The position numbers were made by a program, and so were the translations under genes. Positions 27,726 through 36,980 of a DNA stretch of 64,000 nucleotides are shown here, piece after piece (position 1 is the stretch's first letter; each line of letters begins with the position of its first letter). A model generated the notes under the pieces. The model was not told the origin of the DNA. It did not search any database and saw only the letters and a program-made list of their open reading frames with translations. The DNA is from Candidatus Methanoperedens sp. GTDB lineage: Archaea; Halobacteriota; Methanosarcinia; Methanosarcinales; Methanoperedenaceae. The stretch lies in the NCBI GenBank assembly GCA_012026795.1, contig VEPM01000018.1, positions 23,216 through 87,215 on the forward strand, in the 5' to 3' direction.

Positions 27726-29441
27726 TTAGGGATTATTTCCTACAAGGGAGCAAATGTCAGTTGTCATATTGACTTGTGGAATACCATCGTTATTACTCCC
27801 GCACCCGATAAGAAGATTCAAAACAGAATTTGCGTCACCAAAAGTTGGTGTGGGTTCTACAATAACAGGTGGTTGTTCAGGCTCCTGTCCGGGATCAACT
27901 ACAGGTTCAGCCCCTTGCTGGTCAATGGGTACTTCCGTAGAATTATCCGATATTTCAAAAGCTGGATCAGGGGTGGGTTCCGGAGTTGGCTCGGGGGTTG
28001 GCGGCGGCCTGATGCTCAGGAGGAGTTCTTCGCTCATTGTAGTTAATTTTGAACCCTGGGAGCCTAATTCAAAATATTCTGCTTTAGCCGGAGGCAACAG
28101 AACAGGTTCTAAGGAATTTGTAGTGAGAGTATAGCTTATACTTGATTCCTTTCCGGCTTCAAGATACTCTCCAATGGTTGTAGTACCGTTTATGAGCGTA
28201 GTATCCGGCTGTAGATCGTCTTTGATCATGACCATTGTGGGAGTGGTTCCGCTATTTTTAGCGATGACAGTAACGGTCACTTCATCACCGCCAGGATTAA
28301 TTTCTGATTTATCTGCCTGTTTACTCAGTTCAATCCTTGGCCCATATATTACGGTCTCCGGTCTGTTCGACTGGATCATGTAATATTCATTCTTCATATC
28401 AAATTCCGCGGTAGTGGAGGGGAATATTACTTTCCCGGCTCCCGTTGGCTTCAAAAGATAGCGGAAATACCATTCTTTATTCGGACCGACATTGACAACC
28501 CAGCGAAGCGTGCTATTGCTCACCTGTTTGAATCCTTTTGGAACGGAATCCACAATACTGATGTTCTTGAGTTCATAATCAGCATTGTTCTTAAAAGAAA
28601 TCGATACCATGATCAAGTCTTTTAAGTAAGCCTTTGAATTCGCATTCTTAGTCAGGGAAGGAGCTTGCTGGGGGGGTGGTGCGATCAGGATAGTTTTTAG
28701 TTGTGTTTCTTTATAAGGAATATCCTTGGCATCAACTCCGCTGGAGTTCACGAATATATTAAATTTTTTTAGTTCCGTAATAGCTGGTGTTGAAAAAGTA
28801 ACGCTCTCACTGATCTCCTTTCCTTTCGTGATCGTCTCATAATGATATTTTAATTTCCCTCTCAATGTAGGAAGTTCCGTACCTAAGTCCAGATCAACAT
28901 CATTTATAGCGGCTGTTCCGGTATTTCTCAATGTGATCACTGCATTGATTTCAGTGTTCTGACTGGCTATATACTCATCATCAGTTTCTATTGATAGTTC
29001 TAATTGTGGTTTTCCTCTCTTGCTTAATTGTAATGTCGCCCATGGATTGTAACTTTCATATAACCAATCTTTGGATGAACCTGACGGAAGTTGTACGACT
29101 TCAGCCCTAAATTCGCTATCAGCAGAGATAAATGACTCGCCTTGTGCGAGAAACGTTTCATTTAGAAAACTACCATTCCTGGAAATATTTAATCCCACAA
29201 AAGGTTCGACCGGTTCAATTGGTATATTTTTATACTTTTCTGATTCTACAGGAGAGCTAAAAGCCACAACCTTTACAGAATAATCTCCAAACGAAATTAC
29301 CTCGTTCCGTTTCAAGGTTCCGGATGTTCCGTTTTCCCATTCGAGCCCATCATAGGCAGCCGCAACACTGGCAAAATATAAAAATATAACACATATTATT
29401 ATCCAATTTATTGGCCCTGAAATTTTCCTTCCTTCTGTCAT
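27726..29441 (-). CDS. Secreted surface protein with DUF11-like repeats, paralogue of 25427
   Basis: A signal peptide or anchor (about residues 12-30, IIICVIFLYFASVAAA) precedes EWENGTSGTLKRN and YSVKVVAFSSPV, then SYNPWATLQLSKRGKPQL, matching the 25427 protein motif for motif. Ig-like repeats follow (VDSVPKGFKQVSN; IKDDLQPDTTLING). The C-terminal 100 residues are a Pro/Glu/Thr linker (PTPEPTPEPTPDP) and a tail with two cysteines (GCGSNND; ICSLVG) instead of a membrane helix, so it may be released, disulphide-linked or held by partners. Confidence 0.7.
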   Translation of the reverse strand: MTEGRKISGPINWIIICVIFLYFASVAAAYDGLEWENGTSGTLKRNEVISFGDYSVKVVAFSSPVESEKYKNIPIEPVEPFVGLNISRNGSFLNETFLAQGESFISADSEFRAEVVQLPSGSSKDWLYESYNPWATLQLSKRGKPQLELSIETDDEYIASQNTEINAVITLRNTGTAAINDVDLDLGTELPTLRGKLKYHYETITKGKEISESVTFSTPAITELKKFNIFVNSSGVDAKDIPYKETQLKTILIAPPPQQAPSLTKNANSKAYLKDLIMVSISFKNNADYELKNISIVDSVPKGFKQVSNSTLRWVVNVGPNKEWYFRYLLKPTGAGKVIFPSTTAEFDMKNEYYMIQSNRPETVIYGPRIELSKQADKSEINPGGDEVTVTVIAKNSGTTPTMVMIKDDLQPDTTLINGTTTIGEYLEAGKESSISYTLTTNSLEPVLLPPAKAEYFELGSQGSKLTTMSEELLLSIRPPPTPEPTPEPTPDPAFEISDNSTEVPIDQQGAEPVVDPGQEPEQPPVIVEPTPTFGDANSVLNLLIGCGSNNDGIPQVNMTTDICSLVGNNP

Positions 29442-29512
29442 ATTACTAGTAAAATTATTTACAATAATCTTACAACCTCAGAGATAATAAATCTTACATA
29501 GTACTTAAAGGC

Positions 29513-29536
29513 TATGTTCGTGGAATTGCGAACATA
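29513..29536. promoter_or_regulatory. Perfect 8-base inverted repeat between lysS and a surface-protein gene
   Basis: TATGTTCG (29513-29520) and CGAACATA (29529-29536) flank eight bases. On the minus strand the repeat lies 28 bases after the lysS stop and directly before a TATA-like TTTAAG (about 29504-29510) for the 29441 gene. It could be an operator for that gene or the lysS terminator; position next to the TATA favours an operator. Confidence 0.45.
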
Positions 29537-29564
29537 CAAATAATCAGTATGATGATTATGTTCT

Positions 29565-31073
29565 TTACAAACTTGCCTCTTTAAACCTTTTTACAATGAA
29601 ATCTTTCTCCAGGGACGCAAGGAAATGCCCTGCCCTGGGTCCGGACTTCAAACCAAGAAGTGCCAGATATACGGTCTCAAAAACCTGTTTTCCATCAAGA
29701 CCTGTTTCCCTGGCAATCTTATACAGGTTATCATGTATCTCCTGTCCTGACATCCCATGCTCCAGTTCATCGGCAAGAATTGCGAGTGCAAGTTTCTGTT
29801 CTTTTGTGAAACTTTTTACCTGGGGAGGAATTGTCTCCTGGACTTTAAACTTAACAAACAGGGGAGCATATTTGGCAAGCCAGTTCCTTGCATTATTTGC
29901 TCTTTGCCTGATTGCTTCTACATCCGATGTATCGTAATCTGTTCGTTTCAGAACAGTAAGAAGATAGTCAAAACCCCTGTCACCAGCGATCTGTACCGCT
30001 GTAACCATGTGCCTGAAAGGGATCTTTGAAGGTTTTGTCCCTTCTGTCCTTGAAAGCTGGTAAGCTCTTTTATCGCCTTCAACCTGGTCATACTCGTCAA
30101 TAAGATTAAGGAAGGAAAGACCCGGGTCAAATTCAATGTGTTTTTCGGGTTTTTGCCTGATGATAAGATAACGAAGGACCTCAGGCGGCACTATTTCAAG
30201 CATATCATTAATGGATATCGCAAGACCAGTAGATGAATGCATTGCACCTTTGCCTTTTAACATTATCCACTCATATACGATCGGATAGGGAGGTTCGTAA
30301 TCATATATTTCACGGGCGATACGTTTTCCCGTGTCATAAGAACCCCCGGCTGTAGCATGATCTTTGCCAAAAGGTTCAACAGTTGTACCAAACAGCGGCC
30401 AGCGCGCAGGCCAGTCAACGCGCCAGTTGAGTTTTCCACCGCCTTTCATGGAAACGGTTCCCGAAGAGCCGCATTTGCACACATAATCAATAGTTTCCTT
30501 CTCTGCATCAAAACCCGTTACTTTCGTGGTGCTTAGCCGCCCGCATTCTTTGCATATCGTATTATATGGGCTCCAGTCAGGCTCAAGTTCGCGGCCTGCA
30601 ACGTCTGACAATATCCGCGCGATTGCATCCCTGCTGGTGAGTGCTTTCTTAATTGATTCAATGTATTTTCCCTCTTTATAAAGCACATCTGCCCTGTAAA
30701 CTTCCGGTTTTATACCAAGAGTATGCAGCGCTTCAATAAAAGGCAGGAGGAAATGCTCTGCATAGCTCTTGTGGTTCCTGCAGGGGCATGGGATTTCAGA
30801 AAGCGGTTTTCCCACATGTGCTTCATAATCCTTTGAAAGGAACGGGTAAACTTTACGAAGAGGATCAAAAGTGTCAGCGATATAGATCAGGCGTACATCT
30901 GCCCCTTTATCCAGAAGTGCTCTGTAAACCGCATCCGCAGTCACGACTTCTCTCATGTTCCCTATATGAATGGGGCCTGAAGGAGTAATTCCTGAGGCCA
31001 CAGTATGCTTTTTTCCGCGCGAAAGCAGATTTTGCGCTATAACATCTGCCCAGTGTATTGTCTCTTCTGTCAT
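29565..31073 (-). CDS. lysS: Lysyl-tRNA synthetase, class I
   Basis: Charges tRNA-Lys. A class I Rossmann catalytic domain carries the HIGH-like [11 protein letters not shown] (about residue 32) and a KMSKS-like [11 protein letters not shown] (about residue 283). A zinc-finger pair is visible at CKECG and CKCGSSG. The helical anticodon-binding domain occupies the C-terminal third. Class I LysRS is typical of archaea and some bacteria. Length 502 aa is normal. Divergently transcribed from coaD with 68 bases between. Confidence 0.95.
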   Translation of the reverse strand: MTEETIHWADVIAQNLLSRGKKHTVASGITPSGPIHIGNMREVVTADAVYRALLDKGADVRLIYIADTFDPLRKVYPFLSKDYEAHVGKPLSEIPCPCRNHKSYAEHFLLPFIEALHTLGIKPEVYRADVLYKEGKYIESIKKALTSRDAIARILSDVAGRELEPDWSPYNTICKECGRLSTTKVTGFDAEKETIDYVCKCGSSGTVSMKGGGKLNWRVDWPARWPLFGTTVEPFGKDHATAGGSYDTGKRIAREIYDYEPPYPIVYEWIMLKGKGAMHSSTGLAISINDMLEIVPPEVLRYLIIRQKPEKHIEFDPGLSFLNLIDEYDQVEGDKRAYQLSRTEGTKPSKIPFRHMVTAVQIAGDRGFDYLLTVLKRTDYDTSDVEAIRQRANNARNWLAKYAPLFVKFKVQETIPPQVKSFTKEQKLALAILADELEHGMSGQEIHDNLYKIARETGLDGKQVFETVYLALLGLKSGPRAGHFLASLEKDFIVKRFKEASL

Positions 31074-31141
31074 ATTCCCCTAAAATCGCACAAGAGATAT
31101 TAAAAGATACTCTTATCGTTTAATTCTCCAATAATTAGTGC

Positions 31142-31606
31142 ATGGCGCGAGTAGCTGTTGGAGGAACTTTTGACCCTTTGCATGACGGGCATAAGGCACT
31201 TTTGATGAAAGCTGTTGAACTGGGAAGGAATGGTGAGCTGCTGATAGGGTTGACATCGGATGAAATGGTGAAAAACAAGAAACATGAAGTCGATGATTAC
31301 CGGTCGCGCTATAATGCAGTAATGGAATTTATCCGTGACCAGGGTGTTGTCCCCAGGATTGTAAAGCTTGATGACCCCTGTGGACCGACCATAATTGAGG
31401 ATTTTGATTATCTTGTGGTATCTCCTGAAACGCATCCTATCGGACTTAAAATAAACAGGATACGCAGTGAAAAAAACATGAAACCATTAAAGATCGTTCT
31501 TGTTGATTATGTTTTTGCCGAAGATGGTTTACCGATATCGAGCACTCGTATCAGGAACGGGGAGATAGATGAGCACGGGAAGGTATTAAATATGAATTCG
31601 CAATAG
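31142..31606 (+). CDS. coaD: Archaeal-type phosphopantetheine adenylyltransferase
   Basis: Makes dephospho-CoA from 4'-phosphopantetheine and ATP. The nucleotidyltransferase motif GGTFDPLHDGHKALL (residues 7-21) holds the H-x-G-H site, and ISSTRIRNG is the second ATP-binding motif. The middle contains the YRSRYNAV segment seen in archaeal COG1019 enzymes. 154 aa, typical. The ATG follows a TTTAAT TATA-like element by about 20 bases, so the transcript is nearly leaderless. Confidence 0.92.
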   Translation: MARVAVGGTFDPLHDGHKALLMKAVELGRNGELLIGLTSDEMVKNKKHEVDDYRSRYNAVMEFIRDQGVVPRIVKLDDPCGPTIIEDFDYLVVSPETHPIGLKINRIRSEKNMKPLKIVLVDYVFAEDGLPISSTRIRNGEIDEHGKVLNMNSQ

Positions 31607-31608
31607 AC

Positions 31609-31622
31609 TCGATTATAATCGA
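31609..31622. promoter_or_regulatory. 14-base perfect palindrome upstream of the 31659 gene
   Basis: TCGATTATAATCGA reads the same on both strands. It lies immediately before a TATA-like TTTAATTATAT (about 31627-31637) that serves the ATPase gene at 31659. With the second palindrome at 31641 it brackets the TATA box, a common layout for repressor operators. Confidence 0.45.
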
Positions 31623-31640
31623 AAGATTTAATTATATCAC

Positions 31641-31654
31641 TCTACTATAGTAGA
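31641..31654. promoter_or_regulatory. 14-base perfect palindrome at the 31659 gene start
   Basis: TCTACTATAGTAGA is a perfect palindrome that ends four bases before the ATG and begins four bases after the TATA-like run. Protein bound here would cover the transcription start. The sequence differs from the palindrome at 31609, so two factors, or one hairpin-forming leader, are possible. Confidence 0.5.
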
Positions 31655-31658
31655 ATGT

Positions 31659-32960
31659 ATGAATAAAGAGATTCTGGTTGAATGGAATTCTCACTGGGAG
31701 GAAACGGCTGGATCTAAGCTGATCGAACGCGAATTAGTAGGAGACATCGAACCATGGCTTGAAAGAAAGGAGATATTAGGATTTCTCGGTGTCCGAAGAT
31801 CTGGCAAGACGACTTTAATGAATATCCTCATAAGCCGATTAAGTTCAAATATCCCCCGGAAAAACATTCTTTTTATCAAATGCGATGATGACAGGGTTCA
31901 AAAAGAAAATTTGATAGATGATGCAATAAAAAGCTACATGCAACTGGTAAATCCGCACGGCAAGATTTTTATTTTTATTGATGAAGTCCAGGAGATAGAT
32001 AACTGGGAAAATACCCTGAAACGGATATATGATCTGGAAAAAGAAATTAAATTAATTATATCAGGTTCAAACTTCTCGATGCAAAAGGAGGATTTCAGCT
32101 TCAGACTCGCAGGCAGAATTGCGTACTTTGAAGTTTATCCTTTGAGTTTCAAAGAATTCCTCAAAATAAAGCTCACAATTAAAGATAAGATCGAAGCTCT
32201 TTCTAAGAAAGATGAAATAAAGCATTATTTATTTGAATATATGGAATTTGGGGGATTTCCAGAAGTTGTCCTTGAAAAGGATCCCGGCATGAAAAAACAA
32301 CTGCTTCAGTTTTACTTTGACACTATAATTTACAGGGACATAATAAAAAAACGGGACCTGAGAAGTGCAGCAAAGATGGAAAGAATGATCAATATGTTTT
32401 TACAGAACATCTCAAATCCCATGAATTTCAGCAAAATCGGAAAGGATATTTTACTTTCTGTGGATACAGTTGGTGAGTATGTGACATATCTGAGGGATGC
32501 GTACCTTGTCTTTACTGTGCCAATATTTAGCTTTTCCGTTAAAGCGCAGGAGATAAATCCCAAGAAAGTATATTGCATAGATAATGGCATACGGAATATC
32601 AAAGGATTTAGGTTTTCTCTGGATTACGGACGAATTGCTGAAAATATTGTATTCATAGAGTTAAAAAGAAGAACTTCTTCTAATCCCCTGTCCAGAATAT
32701 TCTACTGGCATGACAAAAAGCAAAAAGAAACGGATTTCCTCCAGATGAGCGAAAACAAGGTAAGCAATGCTATTCAGGTATGCTGGGAAATTATTCAACC
32801 TGAAGTCAAAAAGCGCGAAGTTGAGGGTATGCTTTCGGTTTTGAATGAATTTGATCTTGAGAGTGGTCTTATATTAACAGAAGACTACGAAGCTGAAGAA
32901 GTTATAGGGACTAAGAAGATAAGTTATATGCCTATGTGGCTATGGCTGTTGAGTATATGA
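31659..32960 (+). CDS. AAA_14/DUF4143 ATPase
   Basis: Walker A GVRRSGKTTLM (about residues 44-54) and Walker B FIFIDEVQEI (about residue 107), followed by SGSNFSM as sensor 1, define the AAA_14 ATPase. The C-terminal DUF4143 region runs from about residue 200 and ends with KETDFLQM, resembling a PD-(D/E)xK nuclease-like core. These proteins are widespread in archaea, often standalone and mobile, with unknown role. Paired palindromes at its promoter suggest autoregulation. 433 aa is normal. Confidence 0.85.
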   Translation: MNKEILVEWNSHWEETAGSKLIERELVGDIEPWLERKEILGFLGVRRSGKTTLMNILISRLSSNIPRKNILFIKCDDDRVQKENLIDDAIKSYMQLVNPHGKIFIFIDEVQEIDNWENTLKRIYDLEKEIKLIISGSNFSMQKEDFSFRLAGRIAYFEVYPLSFKEFLKIKLTIKDKIEALSKKDEIKHYLFEYMEFGGFPEVVLEKDPGMKKQLLQFYFDTIIYRDIIKKRDLRSAAKMERMINMFLQNISNPMNFSKIGKDILLSVDTVGEYVTYLRDAYLVFTVPIFSFSVKAQEINPKKVYCIDNGIRNIKGFRFSLDYGRIAENIVFIELKRRTSSNPLSRIFYWHDKKQKETDFLQMSENKVSNAIQVCWEIIQPEVKKREVEGMLSVLNEFDLESGLILTEDYEAEEVIGTKKISYMPMWLWLLSI

Positions 32961-33060
32961 TTTATTTATGTGGTGGCATGATCCATATCAGAATATCAAA
33001 TCATCTTCAAAACAAAAGACTATAATATCTCCTGAATAGAATTAAGGCTACAAAATTATT

Positions 33061-33066
33061 GAGGCG
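33061..33066 (+). promoter_or_regulatory. Ribosome-binding site that decides an ATA start
   Basis: GAGGCG lies five bases before ATA 33072. The reading frame of the beta-CASP nuclease is closed by TGA at 33060 and contains no ATG, GTG or TTG until 33210, although the family's N-terminal motif is encoded between them. The site therefore points to ATA as initiator. Confidence 0.5.
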
Positions 33067-33071
33067 ATAAC

Positions 33072-34310
33072 ATAAACATACGATTCCTTGGAGGAGCAGG
33101 AGAAGTTGGACGATCCGCCATCCTGTTAAACGATGAGCTTCTTCTTGATTACGGAATTAAACCTACTGATCCGCCATCATATCCTTCAAATGGTCTTCGT
33201 CCGAAAACCATGATAATTTCCCACGGACATCTTGACCATTGCGGACTTGCCCCGAATCTCATGGATCTTGAGCCTGAGGTATATTGCACATCCCTGACTG
33301 CAAAATTATCAGGGCTCCTGGCCAGGGATACTCTTAAAATAGCAGGTAAAAAAGGCCATATTATCCCTTATTATCATGAAGAGATCCAGGAATTCGAACG
33401 AAAAGTCAGGCCGATAGGATACAAAAAAGAATTCAATACAAATGGGTATTCTGTGTCTTTTTACGATGCAGGCCATATTCCGGGTTCTTCCATGGTGCAT
33501 CTTGAAAAGGATAAACAGACCCTGTTTTATACCGGAGATTTGAACACGATCAGGACAGAACTCCAGACTGGCGCAGATACAGATTTCCCGGATAGCGATA
33601 TACTTCTTATTGAAAGTACATATTTCGGGAGGGATCATACTCCCAGGAAAATACTTGAGGAACGGTTCATCGCATCAATAAGAGAAACAATTGAAAGCGG
33701 AGGAAGAGCAATAATCCCGGCTTTTGGCATTGGAAGGACTCAGGAGATCATGCTGATACTTAAAAAACACGGGCTTTTTGCATATGTTGACGGCATGGGG
33801 GTTGATGTATTCAACCTGATCAGGAAGTCCCCTGAAAATATATCTGATATAAAGAAACTTGAAAACGCGTTCACCAGCGCAAATATCGTAAAAAGGGAAG
33901 ACAGGGAAGCTATAATAAATGAACCTTCCATAATCGTAACAAGCGCTGGAATGTTAAACGGAGGACCTGTTTTATATTATATCGATGAGATTTTCGATGA
34001 TCCCAGATCCAAGATCCATCTTACAGGTTACCAGGCAGAAAACACAAATGGAAGAAAGGCTCTTGAAAGCAGGTACATAGAAAACGGGAAACGTACTGTC
34101 AGGCTTAATTGCGGGCTTGAGCTGTATGATTTTTCAGCACATTGCGGGGATACACAATTAAAAGATGTTGTAAAGACTTTCTGCGACAGAGGTACGGAAA
34201 CCGTTATCGCAGTACATGGTGACAACACCGGGGGGTTCGCAAATTGGGTCAATGAAGAACTTGGTGTAAAATCCCTTGCTCCTGCCAATAAAGAAACAAT
34301 ATACATTTAA
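33072..34310 (+). CDS. Beta-CASP metallo-beta-lactamase RNA-processing nuclease (aCPSF2-like)
   Basis: A zinc-dependent RNase of the archaeal CPSF2/COG1236 group. The frame reads INIRFLGGAGEVGRSAILLN from 33072, the family's invariant N-terminal strand, then SHGHLDHCG (H51-x-H53-x-D55-H56), the late AFGIGRTQE and IIVTSAGML motifs, and GYQAENTNGRKAL of the beta-CASP domain, with final catalytic histidines at FSAHCGD and AVHGDN. No KH domains precede it, as expected for aCPSF2. The 412-residue length fits only if translation starts at the ATA; starting at ATG 33210 would remove the first strands and the GGAGEVG loop. Confidence 0.85.
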   Translation: MNIRFLGGAGEVGRSAILLNDELLLDYGIKPTDPPSYPSNGLRPKTMIISHGHLDHCGLAPNLMDLEPEVYCTSLTAKLSGLLARDTLKIAGKKGHIIPYYHEEIQEFERKVRPIGYKKEFNTNGYSVSFYDAGHIPGSSMVHLEKDKQTLFYTGDLNTIRTELQTGADTDFPDSDILLIESTYFGRDHTPRKILEERFIASIRETIESGGRAIIPAFGIGRTQEIMLILKKHGLFAYVDGMGVDVFNLIRKSPENISDIKKLENAFTSANIVKREDREAIINEPSIIVTSAGMLNGGPVLYYIDEIFDDPRSKIHLTGYQAENTNGRKALESRYIENGKRTVRLNCGLELYDFSAHCGDTQLKDVVKTFCDRGTETVIAVHGDNTGGFANWVNEELGVKSLAPANKETIYI

Positions 34311-34455
34311 ACCAAGGAAATGTTCAAACCAATTGAATTCAAAATATAAGCTGTTAAACAATTAATTATATATACAAGCATAAATATATAATGATATATT
34401 CAATATGAAGTCAAAAGAGGTATTAAACTTATTGAGTATTACAATTTATAATTCA

Positions 34456-36096
34456 ATGAATATAAAAATTATAATATGTTTCATAATAATAGTTTTTCTT
34501 CCTGTTGCCTCTCTCGGTGCAACCGAAAAGGTCTGGAGCGCAAAATCCTCAGGTTTTACTAAGGTCGATGAATCTATGGCTTTTGAAAATTATCTTGTGA
34601 AAGTTATTGCCCTGAATAATACAAATTCAACAATGATTGTTTACAAAGACAGGGGATTGGTAGAAACGAAAGAGTTTAGAGTAAATGAATTTAAGAAATA
34701 TGATGATATCGGAATAACTCTTCTGGGGATAACCGGGGACGATTCATGGATCGCCTTTAGCCGCCTTGAAAACAAAGATATCTGGATACCTTCAGGAAGA
34801 ATGACTTTAAAATGGGCAGATATATATTCGTTTGAAGATTATTCTATAGGAATTGAGGCCATTGGTAAAAATTCAGTAAATCTTACTGTATCAAACAAAA
34901 AAACTGTTAATACAGATGTTTTCACAAAAAATGGTTCAAAAAATTATGATAACTTGCGAATAGTAGTCAGGGATATAAATAGAACCGGTTTTATAGATAT
35001 TGAACTTTTCAAATATAAGATCCCGACAATCAAAGCAGAAATAATTACTGATAAAGATGAATATTTTTCCGATGAAAACATTTCCATATTAATAAATATC
35101 ACGGCTGATGAAACTCTTAACATTGCAGGTTTGAGTCTTGATAGTAAAAGCCCGATAACATTCGAGCCAGATCTTTTTACCGGGGTTAATATTAATGGTA
35201 CAAAATCCTTCAAATCCCGGATAAATAAACTTCCTCCAGATTTAAAGCTCACCATTAATGCAAAAATAGAAGGGCGCGACTACTTCAATAATACCTACAT
35301 ATCCACACAAAGCAAGGAAGTATCTGTTGCTCCTTATATATCCATTATAAAACGTGTTCCTGAAGAAACTGATGATGAAAAAGTCCTGGTTGAATTATTA
35401 GTATATAATTCCGGACCAAACAGGACATTCGTACGCATTCATGATAACGTAACCGAAGACTCATTAGAAAACCAGAGGGATTGGCGTATTGAAGTAGAGC
35501 CAAAGAAATCAGCGAACGTATCATATTATATAGCTCCTTCAAAACCCGGAGTATATCAGCTTACCAGCGCAACAGCGCAGTGGGACAGAGAGAAAAGTAC
35601 ATCAAAGAATGTTAATATGACCGTTCACATGCCATACATAAACTTGGTCAAGAAGGCATTGAACAATGATGGCCTGACAGATGTAGAACTGGAAATTACC
35701 AATAGTGGAGACAGGCCCGCAATTGTTACGGTGAATGATAAAATACCTGATGGCTTTCCTCTGGAGAGCGGCTCAACAACCTGGTCGGGTTTTGTGGATG
35801 CCGGAAAGAGCGCAAGTTTCAAGTATTCATTGAAAGGCAATGTCATCTCTCTTCCTGAAGCTTATGCAACATATCGTGATATCCGGGGGACCATAAGGCA
35901 GGCACAATCAAACGCCATACAAAAGAACGAAATCCCCGGATCAACAAAACTCGATAATGTGGATACACATATAAATGCAGGTCGCTATGAGATAATAGCA
36001 TTTATGATAGTGTCATTTATTGTGATATCCGGAATAATCGGAAGTATTGCATTCACAGCTTATTTAATAACAAAAATTAAGACGAGGTCGAATTAA
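34456..36096 (+). CDS. Membrane-anchored surface protein, paralogue with DUF11-like repeats
   Basis: MNIKIIICFIIIVFLPVASLG is a clear signal peptide, so ATG 34456 is preferred to 34405. The mature N-terminus (KVWSAKSSGF, then YLVKVIAL) and the second similar unit (WADIYSFEDYSIGIEAI) are divergent copies of the domain in the 25427 and 27726 proteins. Two Ig-like repeats follow (RIHDNVTEDSLEN; VNDKIPDGFPLESG). A hydrophobic helix near the end (about FMIVSFIVISGIIGSIAFTAYL) with a basic tail anchors it. Its stop overlaps a small membrane protein gene. Confidence 0.7.
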   Translation: MNIKIIICFIIIVFLPVASLGATEKVWSAKSSGFTKVDESMAFENYLVKVIALNNTNSTMIVYKDRGLVETKEFRVNEFKKYDDIGITLLGITGDDSWIAFSRLENKDIWIPSGRMTLKWADIYSFEDYSIGIEAIGKNSVNLTVSNKKTVNTDVFTKNGSKNYDNLRIVVRDINRTGFIDIELFKYKIPTIKAEIITDKDEYFSDENISILINITADETLNIAGLSLDSKSPITFEPDLFTGVNINGTKSFKSRINKLPPDLKLTINAKIEGRDYFNNTYISTQSKEVSVAPYISIIKRVPEETDDEKVLVELLVYNSGPNRTFVRIHDNVTEDSLENQRDWRIEVEPKKSANVSYYIAPSKPGVYQLTSATAQWDREKSTSKNVNMTVHMPYINLVKKALNNDGLTDVELEITNSGDRPAIVTVNDKIPDGFPLESGSTTWSGFVDAGKSASFKYSLKGNVISLPEAYATYRDIRGTIRQAQSNAIQKNEIPGSTKLDNVDTHINAGRYEIIAFMIVSFIVISGIIGSIAFTAYLITKIKTRSN

Positions 36097-36539
36097 TGGA
36101 TATTTTTTCAATATTGGTTTTTTTCATATATTCACTCCTGATTCTTGGAATTATGGTATTTGTATCGCCTTTACTTTCCGCTTTGATCATGATACTTATT
36201 CCTGTGGTTTTTGTTTTTATTCTTCCGGATACGGCGGAGGCATTCGTTTCAATATTGCAGATCTCATATTCAGGGATACAGGTATTTAACCTGCACATCC
36301 TTCTCCTTATATGGTCTGCTTTTATCGGGGTTATATCATATCATAAAGTACTGACATGGTACCTTTTAAAGGAATCTGCACCTGCTGTAAAGAAGGATGT
36401 ACCTGTTGTTATGGATGGTACAACTGCTGCCACACCTCCTGTTGCTGACCAGCCGAAAACATTGATTTTCAAAGTAAAGGATTTTTTACAGAAACTATAT
36501 AAAATACTTAAAGGGGAGAAAATAAAATTAAAATCATAA
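36096..36539 (+). CDS. Small membrane protein coupled to the surface protein gene
   Basis: 147 residues with about three hydrophobic spans: residues 4-25 (ILVFFIYSLLILGIMVF), 26-46 and about 65-88, then a Lys-rich cytoplasmic-looking tail (KVKDFLQKLYKILKGEKIKLK). No family is recognised. The ATG overlaps the stop of the surface protein (TAATG), so the two are made together and may form a membrane complex. Confidence 0.6.
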   Translation: MDIFSILVFFIYSLLILGIMVFVSPLLSALIMILIPVVFVFILPDTAEAFVSILQISYSGIQVFNLHILLLIWSAFIGVISYHKVLTWYLLKESAPAVKKDVPVVMDGTTAATPPVADQPKTLIFKVKDFLQKLYKILKGEKIKLKS

Positions 36540-36620
36540 TCATGTTTTTTCAGAATTAAACCAGCAAGTTTAATAAACAATCCGTACATACCTGTTATAG
36601 GTGATGCTATAACAAATAAT

Positions 36621-36950
36621 ATGGAAGATGGTGTGAAAACAAGGTTATTAAAATTTCTTGTCAGGGATAAAGTAGGCATAAGGAAATCTCTTCTGAACCT
36701 GTTCTTGCAGACCAGGAATTATACAACCTGTGAAGTTTATGATTATCTCAAAAAACAGGGATTTGAAGTTAATTACAGGGGTGTCTCTGCTATGGTCGGG
36801 CAAATGCATACAAGGCTTGGAATATTGCGTATTTATCTGAAAAGGGAACATCGATGTTATTCCCTCAAGGAAGACCACAGGGACATTGTGAAAATGATTT
36901 TATCAACTCCAACCAGATTTCCAGGAAAAACACTACATTCTATCCCTTAA
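36621..36950 (+). CDS. Conserved archaeal HTH-like protein (resembles DUF2551)
   Basis: A 109-residue protein with no membrane segment. Residues about 9-85 are a compact winged-helix-like unit (LLKFLVRDKVGIRKSLLNL; TTCEVYDYLKKQGFEVNYRG; LGILRIYLKREHRCYSL). The layout and the VSAMVGQMHTRLGIL helix resemble the DUF2551 proteins of methanogens, a family without known function. DNA binding is inference. It lies alone between the surface-protein pair and convergent radB. Confidence 0.6.
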   Translation: MEDGVKTRLLKFLVRDKVGIRKSLLNLFLQTRNYTTCEVYDYLKKQGFEVNYRGVSAMVGQMHTRLGILRIYLKREHRCYSLKEDHRDIVKMILSTPTRFPGKTLHSIP

Positions 36951-36980
36951 TTTTTTTTAACTGCCTTTAATTTCATCAGC

